Source: Pyrrhosoma nymphula
Taxonomy: Eukaryota; Arthropoda; Insecta; Odonata; Coenagrionidae
Length of the DNA stretch: 64,000 nt
Assembly (NCBI GenBank): GCA_963573305.1
Contig: OY754329.1
Location: 82,270,576 to 82,334,575 of the forward strand
Direction of reading: 5' to 3'
Shown here piece by piece: positions 35,663 to 46,293 of the stretch. Every line of letters starts with the position of its first letter. The stretch's first letter is position 1. Below the pieces are notes generated by a model that worked only from the letters and a program-made list of their open reading frames with translations, had not been told where the DNA came from and did no database searches. A program made the position numbers and the translations under genes.

Positions 35663-37490
35663 TAGGGTGGGTCGAAAAAAAATAAATATTTTTTTTCGGA
35701 ACGCTTTAGTGCGGAAAAGTTGCCTATTGTAAAAAGAAGAAAAAAATTTAAATCGGTTAACATCTTCCGTTCGCGCATCGTACTTAATGGTTATGTAAAA
35801 TTGCGAAAATCATGATATTTTTGTATTTTTTTCTGTTACCTAAAACTTGTAAAATACACATGCTTTAGTTTTTTATGCTTGTTTCATGGTTTAAGTAACC
35901 TAAATAAATTAATTTATAATCAATACTTTTCTAATATTTTCCGTTCAAGCAACGTCTTGGAAAAAAACAGATATTTACCAATGTTTCGCAATTTTCACTG
36001 TGCAACTCTTCGCTCGTTTTGTTAGAACAAAACGACCAGAACTGAAGGTGGTTGCACGCTAAGTTCCACCCACCCCCTACCCAACCAACCATCCGATTGT
36101 TGGGTATGGTTTTTAAAATATTTATAACTATTTACAAAGATTTTACAATGAGTAGAATTCTTTGGTTTACTGTGTTTTTTACTTTTTATTCTTCAAATCT
36201 ACTACACATCTAAAGTCTGATTTTTGGAGAAATGAGGCATATCCTAGCTAGACTTCAGTGTTGCTTGGATAAAGCCATCTCTAGCTTCATGCCCACAAAC
36301 TTTATTCGTGGCCTCTGTTATAAGTTTGACGAACCTCTCCACATCCTGGGTCAGACAGGGAAACTTTTGTATATCTCTGATCGGCTTCGTGTCAGAATTG
36401 ATGAGTGATTTAACATCATATTCATTTAGGTTCCATAGCATTGGGGGAGGATATACGACACAAAAATTCCAATTAATAAATTCAATGTAATTTGAAGCTT
36501 GAGAGTTTATCTTTGGTGGTGCGAAATTTCTTACAGAATTCTTCTTTGGGACGGTTTGTCTTTCTTTTAAAATCCTTCTTTAACCGAGCTCCAGAATTTG
36601 TTCTCTTTAATTGACAAGCGTTGCTAACAGAACATTCTCTGGGTGCACAAAGAACGAATTTCGTTGTATTACTGGATTGGCAACTGGATTGAAGTATTCG
36701 TCGGATAAATACCGTGATGTTTGGATTGCTTGAAATACATGTTTTGATCCGTCAGTAAAATATTTGCTCTTTTTAAGGCAGACCACAAAAGCATGTATGA
36801 TTATAAGATAAAGCCAACTATTTCTTTTAAGTTTGCGGATGGATCTGACGAATTTATATGCAACCTAAGGACTCGGTTTCCCGGAGTTAGCCATCTAAAA
36901 CGGGACAGGGGGACTTGGGACATTATCCAGAGGACTTGGCAAATCGGGACCAGGGTCCCGATTTGCCAAGTCTTCTGGATAATGTCCCAAGGTGATTGCA
37001 TTTGAAATGTCCAAAAGATACTGTTGGTATTTGCTCAACAAATTCCTGTCAATATCAGGAATCGAACCCAAGTACTCTCCTATTTTAGGAACTTCATTGC
37101 CACTCAGTGCTCGCTGAAGATCATTAGCTTTCCGCTCGGTCTTCACATTTAACTTCTTTGTAACTGTCTTGTCAATATATCCGATTTTCCCCAAATTGTA
37201 ATTCCTTTGAAGAAACACAAACCTCAACTCGAGGGCAGGAATTCTCTTTATTTTTCACATCAGCATTTAATTAGAATTGCACATTGACATGCATCTGGTG
37301 TTTGTTGGCATGTACAGTTCACCGCCATCGTGCATTTACAAGCAGCGACATAAAAAACTGATCTAGCTTTAAGTTTTAGGTCTTTTAACCTAGCATTAAG
37401 TAAAGGTTCATATTTATCACGTTTATATGACTTCATTATCTTAATATACAAATCGTGATACACATTAATAAGCTTTACAAATCAGCAGTC
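35663..37490 (-). mobile_element. Truncated relative of the 1634-5075 transposon
   Basis: The left end TAGGGTGGGTCG at 35663 resembles the terminus TAGGGTGTCCC of the first element. Minus-strand coding scraps follow the same order: a cysteine-rich part (37463-37260, AACKCTMAVNCTCQQ), a YNLGKIGYIDKTVTKKLN part (37227-36895), and a C-terminal part (36441-36244, DVERFVKLITEAT, compare AERGVQLIKDF). The RNase H-like middle is missing and I found no matching right terminus. A hairpin at 36914-36991 interrupts the coding part. Confidence 0.6.
36914..36991. repeat. Near-perfect hairpin, arms about 38 bp
   Basis: CTTGGGACATTATCCAGAGG and the following bases on the left pair with a right arm ending TTCTGGATAATGTCCCAAG, with one mismatch and almost no loop. 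Confidence 0.85.
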
Positions 37491-37559
37491 AGACAACGAA
37501 GGAATGGATGCTTTATCAGACAAACATTTGATTTGCTTCGCTACCGTAGACGCTACTTT

Positions 37560-37935
37560 AGTGTGTACTTTCCATGAATAATTCAACGTGAACATGTTAA
37601 GTCAATTCGCTGCATTTTTGTACGACCTGAAAAAGAGAAACCTTCATGCCCTATACGGTTACCATGGAAATCGTTTGTGTATATAATATTGAGCCGAAAT
37701 GAAAGAAGTTTGTGGTATGATAACTGATAGAGATCGAGGAAAATATATCAAAAATGTAAGTATCAATCATTCACAAAACATATGTTTTGGCATTAAGGGT
37801 AACATTAGTAATATTTTAAATATAAATACGGAATTTAACTGCGTAGGAGAACCGCCTTATGATTATCCACTTCAGGAGATTTCAGGATTAAAAGTGAGAG
37901 GCAAGCCTTTCTCTCCTTCGCATTAGTAGGTGTTC
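37560..37935 (+). repeat. Copy of the Z-exon upstream block, exon missing
   Basis: The stretch aligns with 51385-51770, which directly precedes the ATG of exon Z. Shared phrases include TCCATGAAT..TCAACGTGAA, ATGATAACTGATAGAGATC/ATGATCACTGATAGAGATC and AAAAGTGAGAGGCAA. At the place where exon Z would begin, unrelated sequence (GGACGCTCAG and on) follows, which resembles 23390-23470. I read this as the flank of a lost Z-type exon. Confidence 0.65.
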
Positions 37936-38092
37936 TGTGTGTGTGGACGCTCAGCGATTTCTGTCACATGTACCTATTCATGGACGCCATCAATAAGGCT
38001 CAAAATGTGGTAGTGAATTTGTCTAAATAACAAACGTTTTACATCACCGTACTTTAATTGAGACGCCGTTTCAAATATCGGAACGCGATTTC

Positions 38093-38251
38093 GTTCATTA
38101 TAATTTACAAATTGCATTATAAGTATTCGACGGAAATAAAGTGCAACAGTAATACATTTCTCGAGTTTCCAGGACGCTATAACATGAGGGTGATGCTCTA
38201 AGTGAATTTGTAGTTGTTCTTGTCAATTGGGGTGATGTGAAACCGCACTAA
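38093..38251 (+). promoter_or_regulatory. Conserved upstream block of Gr exon Y2
   Basis: About 159 bases before the ATG at 38252 align with 25876-26033 (see Y1). The region probably holds the 5' UTR and perhaps promoter elements used by each Y exon on its own. Confidence 0.45.
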
Positions 38252-39220
38252 ATGAAAATGGATAACGCTGACTTCTTCTGGGCATTGCAGCCAATGCTTT
38301 TGTTAAACAGTTTAATTGGAGCAGCACCATCTGCAAAGCACATTGCATCAACGAATCAAGAAATGTTCCGCCGTTACCGTCAACGAATTGTAAAAATTTA
38401 CATCACCTTGGCTGTATTGTCTGGGATGACATTGTTGAAAATGACTATCGGATTTGGAAAATTCTCTCTGAATTCGGAAATCAGTAAAACTATAATGATG
38501 TCATGGATCTGGTTTTTCCTTATATTAGGCGCCATATCTGGATTATTGTTCACATTGAAGCTAAGTGAAGTGAAGGATATCTTTAGTAGGTTGGGTGAAT
38601 TGGATGTACTTCTTTCGAATGATTCGTCTGTAAAAACAATTGACACCAGGAGATCATTACTATTCCAAATACAATTTGTATTTATCGGTTGCCTGCAACT
38701 CCTGGTAAGCATTTGGAACATGGTGGATGCATATGGATTCACGGCTGTCGTTCTTGTAACGGCATCCTTAATTGTGACGTGGGGAGTAGTTAATTTTTTG
38801 CAAAACTGGCAGTTCTACAATAAGGTGTACCTGATCTGCCGAAGCTTGTCAAACTTGAACGCCAACATTTCTTCTCTCAAGACATGGAATAACTGTCCTT
38901 CTACCGATTACCGTTGTTGTGAGGACCACTCTAACAGATTCACGGTGGCTAAGGATCTGCGATTGCTGAAAGATATACAAGTGAAGGCCTTCATAGTTTT
39001 CAAGAAAATTAACAAAGTTTACGGTACTTCGGTTTCTTTTTGCGCTGCATTGAACTTGACAGACTTAACTTTTATATTTTATTACACGTTGGACTCAATT
39101 ATCAACCAGGACAATGCCGCTTGGAGCCTCACCAACCTAATAGTTTCATTTCTTATGACCAGCGTATTCTTAATCATCTTCTACTCTGTGATTTCCACCT
39201 GTGCCAGAACGATGAAAACG
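38252..39220 (+). CDS. Gustatory receptor, large alternative first exon Y2
   Basis: This 323-codon exon is the paralogue of 26034-27002 with the same start (MKMDNADFFWALQPMLLLNS), the same segment 5 phrase (INKVYGTSVSF) and a phase-0 donor ACG|GTAATT after VISTCARTMKT. Six membrane segments are predicted. Joined to the shared exons it would give 420 residues. Residues 140-226 (segments 3-4 and the following loop) and 284-323 (segment 6) differ strongly from Y1, while the rest is nearly identical. Just behind the donor a LINE and a Dong/R4-like element are inserted in the intron, so splicing to 57753 must cross about 18.5 kb. Confidence 0.88.
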
Positions 39221-39284
39221 GTAATTCTTCGATAAATACTAACCACTGAAACACATATACATATAATATTTAATCAGACCTATT

Positions 39285-41026
39285 CCAAAAAAGAATAATT
39301 CCTAAGGGGAAAAAGAATTCCGTCCAATATCCTTTCTTCCCATCCTGTCCAAAGTTCTCGAAAAACTTGTATATGAGCAGTTAACACATTTCTTAAAGTG
39401 CAACAATATTCTTGATAAATACCAGTCTGGTTTCCGACACGGTCACAGCACTTCTACCGCATTAGCTAAAATCACCGATGACTTGAGACGCTCCATGGAT
39501 CAAAAAGAAGTTTCAGTACTCGTGTTGCTTGACTTTTCGAAAGCTTTTGATTCCTTAGACAAAGATATCCTTGCAGCAAAAATGAGAGGCATGGGTTTTT
39601 CTCCTACAGCAGTCCACTGGATAACATCATACTTATCAGGCCGGTATCAGCGAGTAATTACAAATGGTTTATGCTCAATGTGGATCAAAACAGCAAGAGG
39701 TGCGCCTCAAGGCTCTATACTAGGACCTCTGCTATTTTCCCTGTACATTAATGATTGCCCTTCAGTGATTAACCATTCCAAATATCATCTTTATGCTGAC
39801 GATCTCCAAGTATACCTAAATTCAAATGTTAAAAGCCTATGCAATGGAATATGTAATTTAAATAATGACCTAGAAAACATCAACAATTGGAGTAAATCCA
39901 ATTTTCTAAGCATAAACCCTAGTAAGTCGCAGGCTATTATAATTGGATATCCGAAAATACTCAAGTCGACAGGGATCAATTACCGCAACTACGCATTTCT
40001 GATTCTCCTATAAAGTACTGCGACGAAGTTATTAATCTAGGACTGGTCATTGATGAAAGTCTGTCTTGGTCATCTCATGTAACTAAGGTATGTAAAGCAG
40101 TGAATAAGTCATTATTTCCTCTAATTCGTTTCAAACACTTTATTCCTCTCTCCTTAAAGAAGCAATTAGTTTCAACCTTAATATTTCCCCATTTTGACTA
40201 TGCCGATGTTGCCTTTCAAGACATATCTCAGGCCCTGTCAACTAAACTTCAACGCTCCTTCAACGCCTGCATTAGGTTCATATTTAATTTACATATATCA
40301 GATCATACTACCAATTATATTAACAATCTCAATTGGTTAAAACCTAGTTCACGACGCCGGCTGCATATCCTTGGTCTTCTCTATCAAATTTTACAAACAA
40401 ATACACCAGCGTACCTAAGAGACGAGTTTCAAACACTTAGTAGAGTACACGACTCAAATACGAGGGGAAATGATAAACTCGTTATTCCTCACCACCGGAC
40501 AGTCAGATTCAATAAATCATTCATTGTGACCGCATGTCGCGAGTGGAACAACATTGACTTACCGCTACGTAAATCATCATCACTCGCATCCTTCAAAAGG
40601 GCACTATACGAAAAACTTCTCCGAGAACAACAACGAGACACATAAAACACCATGGGAACAGTAGGAAAGATTCAACACTAATCTCCTCCTGCCTCATCTA
40701 ATATTCTTTTTCTTTCCAGGTACTGGGTGATATTTTCTTGTATTTGTATACATCCATGTTTACATTAGCTCTTTCTCAGTAGGTTTTCGCAGGTTTTTCA
40801 CGCCCCCCCTTCTTGTGTGGGCGTTTTCCTGCAGTGGGTTTTTTTTCCAATAAGGACGACAGTCAATATCCTAACTTATAATTTTGTTTGTTGAATGTAA
40901 TTCCAAGAGCAACTTGACAATGTATTTAACTGCAATAATTTTATGTTTGGCGAGGGGTTAGATGGAAGATGGGACTTTCTAATCCCAATCTCGCCCAATA
41001 AAGACGTTTTATTATTATTATTATTT
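39285..41026 (+). mobile_element. 5'-truncated CR1/Jockey-superfamily LINE
   Basis: The plus strand carries the RT and C-terminal part of a LINE, then a 3' UTR ending ..CAATAAAGACGTTTT and an (ATT)n tail at about 41010-41026. It lies in the intron just behind Gr exon Y2 and in the same orientation. A minus-strand Dong/R4-like element begins directly at the tail. Confidence 0.82.
39318..40645 (+). pseudogene. LINE reverse transcriptase and C-terminus (frameshifted)
   Basis: RT motifs in order are FRPISFLPILSKVLEKL, YQSGFRHGHSTSTALAK, LLDFSKAFDSLD, GAPQGSILGPLLFSLY and HLYADDLQVYL, with the intact catalytic YADD. The frame is lost near 39990 and resumes in another frame with INLGLVIDESLSWSSHV and STLIFPHFDYADVAF. 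It ends at the stop at 40645. The exact clade within the CR1/Jockey group was not fixed. Confidence 0.85.
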
Positions 41027-44000
41027 TAATTGTTACAGTTGTAACATGACCCTCCGAGTCCAAGGCAAGCATCAGGTTTCATTGCCGTCATAATGGCCGA
41101 AGACTCGAGAGGGGTTGGGCAGTAATCGCAGCCACGTCCGACGCCCATCGGATGTGTGGCTACGCTGCGGTAGGGTCATGCGTCCGCAGTAAACGGAGTG
41201 ACCCCAGGATGACGGCCTTCTGCATGCGTGCAACTAGTAATTCCGCCTGTGCCACGCAGGACGGAATACACTTGATGTTATTTAGCAGCGAGCCCTTAAC
41301 TCCACCGAGCACACCTATGATGAGGACCACCAGTTTCACAGAGTGTCCGGGGTACATCTGTCGAAGTTCGAAAAGCAGGTCTTGATATTTCGTCCGTTTT
41401 TCCACTCCTTCGCATCCATGTTAGTTTCAGCCGGAGCCGAAAACTCGATCACGAACATGGAGCGTGTGAGGTGGTCGAGGAGAACGATATCAGGCTTGGT
41501 CGCCTCCAAGTGCCTGGTGGTGGAAAAGGAGTAATTCCACCAGATCGTGCATTTATCGTTCTCCACGACGGACTCAATATCTCCAGGGGCATAGGGCAGC
41601 ACAGGTGTTTCGTCGATGCCATAATGGTGTCGAAGATGAAAGTATAACACCCGTAGGGCCGCGTTGTGCCGAGCTAAATATGCTGACTTAGCGTAATAAC
41701 TACAGCCGAAGAGAAGGTGACTCAAAGTCTCCGGCTGGGCTCGGTACGCCCTACATCTCGTGTCCGCAACCTCCGCTTTGAATATAATGCGGCGGTACAC
41801 GAGTGTGTTTATGACACCATCCTGGCACGCGAGGACAAAACCCTCGGTCTCGGACTTCAGACCGGCGGAGCGTAGGAAGGCAAACGTTAGCTCCTTCGAT
41901 AGCCCATGCTTTTCGATGTTTCGATAGAAACCTCCATGCATGGGCTTATCGGTATGCACCTTGAGCAAGGCCTTCTGCTCGGCTTTTTTTATTTCGAGCT
42001 TGAGGACGTCTGCCTTCAATGACAAGATGGTCGTGTCATTGTCGCTTCCGTCGGATGACGGGTCGAAGTCGAGACCGGTTTCGTCCGCTGCCCTCTTTGC
42101 CGCCTGGAAGAGAAACGCCCCTGCTCCCGCACTCTCGTGATCACTCACGAGATTGAGCAGGGGGTCCCTGCTTTTCAAAACTCGGCAAGCTGTACCCAGG
42201 ACAACTCTGTTGTGGAGACATTCCAGACTCAATAGTCCTCTACCACCTACATTGCGAGGGAGATACAATCTGGCGACGGAAGATTTCGGATGAAGACTTC
42301 TATAGATGGTCATCATCTTCCTCGTTCCCCTATCGAGGTTCTGCAACTCGTTGACGTTCCACTTCATGCATCCGAAGGTATACAGCAGTGTAGGAACCGC
42401 GAACATGTTCGTGGCAAGAACCTTGTTCTTGCCTGACAGCTCAGAACTCCAGATGTTCCTGAGAGTCTGTCTGTATTTGGCGGTGAGCCTTTCCTTCACT
42501 GCTGTAACCTCCTGCATTCGGCGCTGGGGGACGCCGAGATATTCATAGCTGTCATCGTCCTCGAGGTGACGAATGACGCTCCCGTCAACAAGTTGCACGT
42601 CTTCCTTGATCTCCGAAAATCTTCCTCTCGCCAAGTGGATGGATGCACACTTGTCCAATCCGAACTCCATTCCTATAGCCTCACTGTATTCCAGTACGGT
42701 GTCCAGGGCAGTGCGAAGGTCTTTCGCATTAGAAGCGTACAGCTTCAGGTCATCCATATAAAACAAATGGGTGACCTTATGCTTCCTGTCACCTGGAGCA
42801 CCACACATGTATCCTTTACCTCGTCGCAGCCTAAGGGACAGGGGTAGGAGGGAAATACAGAACAGTAGGGGGCTCAAGCTGTCGCCTTGAAAAACGCCAC
42901 GGTGGTATGTTACCAACTCTGTGGAAACTGACCGCTTGCCTGAGGTCAGAACGAAGCGCGTTTTCCACAGTGGTAACAGGCGTTGGATGCAGGACACAAC
43001 CTCAGGGTGGACTTTCATCAACTTCAGCATGGCGATCAATAGCTCATGCGAAGTGGTGTCAAAAGCCTTCTTGTAGTCCACCCAGGCCATTGATAGGTTT
43101 CGCTTATGCCGGATGGCATCCTGGCATATGCACCTATCAATGAGCAGGTTGTCCTTGCATCCCGCGATTCCCCGCTTTGAGCCCCTCTGCTCTTACACCT
43201 CCTCCCAAACCGGCTGGACTTGGTGTAGGATAAGGTCGCTCAAGATCGAGGTGAACGCCTTATATACAGTGTTGAGGCAGGTTATAGGGCCGTAGTTCTT
43301 TGGATTGGACAAGTCTCCCTTCTTAGGTATTAAAACCGTGCGTCCCTCAGTCAGCCAAGGTGGAATTGGTTTTCCACCATTTAGAAAGGACGTGAAGATT
43401 CTGGCGAGGTGTTGGTGGGTGGAAGTAAATTTCTTCCACCAGAAGTTATTCACGGCATCCATTCCTGGAGCCGAGAAATTCTTCTTGCCAGAGAAGGCCT
43501 TCTTAACGTCACTTTCGGTGACTGAAAGAGGTCCATCCACATCTTGTAGGTGGCGGTCACAAACCTCTTTAAAGAGGCCTATGGCCGGAGTGTCTCCGTT
43601 GAATGGCTTCGACGTTTCGTATATTTCCTTCCAGAAACGTTCAACCTCTTGGACGGGTGGCGGAGATTCAACAACAAGCGGAGGTGGTCGAAAGAGACGG
43701 GACGGCTGAAGGAGAAAGGTGGCATTTTCTCTCACGCCCCTACTCCTCTTCAGGAGTTTTTTCCGGGCCGTGGTGAGTGCCCGTACTCTATCGACCGCGT
43801 GCTGCTTAATGGTAAGCAGCACGCTTTTATTCAGCGTGTGATGGTTGTACCTGAGACTGCGCGCTATGCGCCGAACTTTAGGAGTGAAAGCTCGCCCAGA
43901 TGCGATGTATTTCATCACACACTGAATTCTCGACGCCTGTTGTCTCGCCTGCGTGATCTTGGCCTCCAACTGTTCAAGCCTCTTTGCTGCTTTGTCCTCC

Positions 44001-44773
44001 CAAGAGGTGTTCTTTTGGGAGTGAGCCATAATTTTGGCAGCAGCATAGACCACGCAATTTACCGTCCAAAGGTCCGACGTTTCCGTTAGGATTTCGTCGA
44101 TAAGACCATTCAACTGGGGCAGGTGGTTACCCCGCAGAGAGATCTTCCGGTGGATGTCTCTCGGCCTAGGTTGTCCATCATCATAAGATATTGTGCTTAA
44201 CAACCGCGTTCGTAGTTCAGCGACGGCCTGACCAGCTTCATCTCCATTTGACATAGACTGCGGCATGAGTGCCGTTCTAGCCTCAGGAGGTGCAGAGGCT
44301 GCCTGTGTCGGGGAGAGTGGTCTGGCCGGTGGTGTGTTCCTCTGAACTGGCGGTTGGTGGAGAGTTTCCTTTTTTCGCAGGTGGTTGGCATAATCGCGCA
44401 GATTCTGCTGCGATAGGCGGTCGTGTTCTGGATGCATCTCACACCACAAAGAGTGCATCCTTGCCATATACCCCCTGCGTTCGGGCTCGCTGGCAGCATG
44501 GCATGCGAGGAGGTCGCCCCTTAGGGCTTCCGTCCACTGCATCCGGGCTCCCGTTACGGTGGTATTTGTATTGCCACACCCAACTCCACTAGGGCCCCCA
44601 TCCGAGAGGGGCCGGTTGTGGGTGGCTTTCTCTGTATTCCTATTGGGAACCAGTTTTACTGCGTGTAGGGTGGTTAGCCCCACACGCAGACGTCCACCAT
44701 TAGCCGGCAAGAGCAGTTGCCAGGTACGCCACGTGGAGGCTGGTGGTCCGGATTTCGTACCCTTTATTACCCC
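41027..44773 (-). mobile_element. Dong/R4-like LINE inserted in an ATT repeat
   Basis: This minus-strand element is bordered by (ATT)n on both sides (about 41010-41026 and 44774-44798). Dong elements are known to insert into TAA repeats. The left repeat is also the tail of the preceding LINE, so that tail probably served as the target. One long frame with two lesions carries RT and a restriction-like endonuclease. Confidence 0.78.
41160..44710 (-). pseudogene. Dong/R4-like ORF, RT plus REL endonuclease, two lesions
   Basis: Reading down from 44710, the N-terminal part (to about 43750) is rich in Arg and Gln. The RT has NFSAPGMDAVNNFWW, RTVLIPKKGDL, AWVDYKKAFDT, GDSLSPLLFCIS and HLFYMDDLKLYA. 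The YMDD with LKLY is typical of Dong/R4. An in-frame TAA at 43193-43195 interrupts the RT; the same frame goes on 34 codons later at the AWVDYKKAFD block. The Cys-Cys-His-Cys knuckle reads CRAYRAQPETLSHLLFGC, where the second Cys is replaced by Tyr. The endonuclease has KPDIVLLDHLTRSMFVIEFS (PD..E type). A shift near 41405 breaks the frame before KRTKYQDLLFELRQMYPG; the end is at 41160. RT copies the element's RNA at the nick made by the nuclease. Confidence 0.83.
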
Positions 44774-44807
44774 TTATTATTATTATTATTATTATTATAC
44801 ATCTTTT

Positions 44808-45035
44808 CCAAACCTTTTCCCTATTTTTATTAATCATCATCATCAAAGCATTAATCCAAATCTATTTCAGGTACGTGAAAGCCCCACTCGAAATTTGTGA
44901 ATCAAGGGTATCTTTTTTCATGTGTTATTAGCCTTCAATACCTATAGCTCAATACGTATTAGACCCTTTGTGGCTTATGTCTTCCTCTTGATCACGTCTT
45001 CACCCGTCTTTAAAAACTCCAATCTCTTTTTTCTA
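44808..45035 (+). repeat. Continuation of the duplicated Y2 intron
   Basis: After the two retroelements the sequence again follows the Y1 intron (27060-27340), with CATGAAAGCCCC/CGTGAAAGCCCC and TTTTTTCATGTGTTATTA-like phrases. Together with 39221-39285 it shows that the LINE and Dong insertions came after the block duplication. Confidence 0.7.
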
Positions 45036-45131
45036 TGTATATACGTGGGGGGACCCAAAAATAACCGGACGGAATTCGCTGCGTGCGTCGTTCTTGTAGT
45101 TCGGGCTTCTACCACTATGTAATATATATAT

Positions 45132-45359
45132 AATAAAAACACTTGACAGGGGGTGGGAAAAGAAAAGTAAAAAGAGAGAGAGGACTTACTGGGACGTTTC
45201 GGGCATGAAGGCCCTTCTTCAGCTGTAGAAAATTGAGAAGTCAACTTGAACTTCTCAATTTTCTAAAGCTGAAGAAGGGCCTACATGCCCGAAACGTCCC
45301 AGTAAGTCCTCTCTCTCTTTTTACTTTTCTTTCCCCACCCCCTGTCAAGTGTTTTTATT
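45132..45359. repeat. Large fold-back of Penelope-like termini
   Basis: Two arms of about 110 bp (45132-45242 and 45249-45359) are near-perfect reverse complements with a few differences. Each contains GGGACGTTTCGGGCATG-type sequence and a pyrimidine or purine-rich part. Each arm also holds a CTGAAGA...GAAAC motif. Penelope-like elements often carry such terminal repeats. Confidence 0.8.
45269..45300 (+). ncRNA. Possible hammerhead-like core (inverted copy at 45192-45223)
   Basis: The plus strand reads CTGAAGA, then A, GGGC, a six-base loop, GCCC, then GAAACGTCCC. CTGAAGA fits the CUGANGA box, GGGC/GCCC gives stem II, and GAAAC follows, as in the minimal hammerheads described from Penelope-like elements. 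An extra A before stem II is unusual. The arm on the left holds the same motif on the minus strand. Confidence 0.38.
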
Positions 45360-45390
45360 GTCGTGGCCTATTGGCGAAATTTTCGTTTTG

Positions 45391-45413
45391 TATATATATA
45401 TATATATATATAT
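45391..45413. repeat. (AT)n microsatellite
   Basis: A short TA run follows TTTCGTTTTG. No other feature is seen. Confidence 0.85.
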
Positions 45414-45568
45414 ACGAGTTCGTGGAAAATCACACACGCGATAATATAAATAAACTATGCCACAGGTGGGACGGAATTAAATTTAGACACATAAAAAAAG
45501 AACAATCACACTATACGTTGATATTTCGGATACTATAGAACCTTTCTCAAAGATAAGACAATACATTT

Positions 45569-45735
45569 TAGACTCTTTATGGATTATGTCTTCCTCCTGA
45601 GCATGTGACCACCCGTCTTTACAACCTCCAAACTCTTTTTTTTGGCTCCTTCGAGTTTCTCTTGCGAGAAAAATACATTATATAGTAATATTTCATTATG
45701 TACTAAAGCTATAGTTCATGATTTAGAACAAAGTG
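45569..45735 (+). repeat. Near-identical copy of 27262-27425
   Basis: About 165 bases (TAGACTCTTTATGGATTATG onward) match the Y1 intron almost base for base, differing mainly in the length of a T run. The expected paralogous place, 44962-45035, is clearly more diverged. Confidence 0.8.
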
Positions 45736-45758
45736 CAGGAAAAGCATTGCACTTCATG

Positions 45759-45759
<1 letters not shown>

Positions 45760-45843
<84 letters not shown>

Positions 45844-45844
45844 T
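45760..45844. repeat. (AT)n / (AC)n microsatellite
   Basis: About 70 bases of AT repeat are followed by ACACACACAC. Open frames across it (poly Ile-Tyr) are artefacts. Confidence 0.95.
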
Positions 45845-46049
45845 ATGAATGAACAATGAATACAAGTGAATGAATGAATGGTTTTTATATAACCATTCAT
45901 ATGTGTGTGTATATATATACATAAATATAAATATAGTTTTAAAACAGGCACACGAAAATTAAAAGGACACTCACAGAATAATTTGCGGACGTTTCGATGG
46001 GCAAGCCGCCATCGTCAACGACAAGAGACTAACTATATATATATAAAAA

Positions 46050-46293
46050 CATTCATTTATTCACTCAAACCGCTCACAGGCGTAAATAATAAATATTTCG
46101 TTCAAACAGGTGGTGAAAGAAAGAGGATAGGAAACATATAAAATTGGACAACACAATGGTGATGTGAAGATGGAATGATGGCCGATTACAAGTGAAAAAA
46201 ATTCGTCTAGACCGGGAATCCGTCTAGATAGCTTAGTGGTCAGAGCATCCGGTGCGAATTTGGAAGGTCCGTGGTTCAATTCCCGGTCTAGAC
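46050..46293. repeat. Head-to-head pair of SINE parts
   Basis: A minus-strand SINE (46050-46219) is cut within its tRNA-like head and is followed directly by a complete plus-strand 72-nt head (46222-46293) with TAGCTTAGTGGTCAGAGC and GGTCCGTGGTTCAATTCC. The joint is GACCGGGAAT|CCGTCTAGAT. Confidence 0.8.

Noticed and set aside
41940..44592. Plus-strand frames over the Dong/R4-like element
   Set aside because: Antisense shadows of the minus-strand ORF.
45642..45951. Open frames of poly Ile-Tyr on both strands
   Set aside because: They only translate the (AT)n microsatellite.
46222..46293. Candidate tRNA gene
   Set aside because: Good A and B boxes, but the same sequence heads a dispersed repeat with a common body, so it is a SINE.
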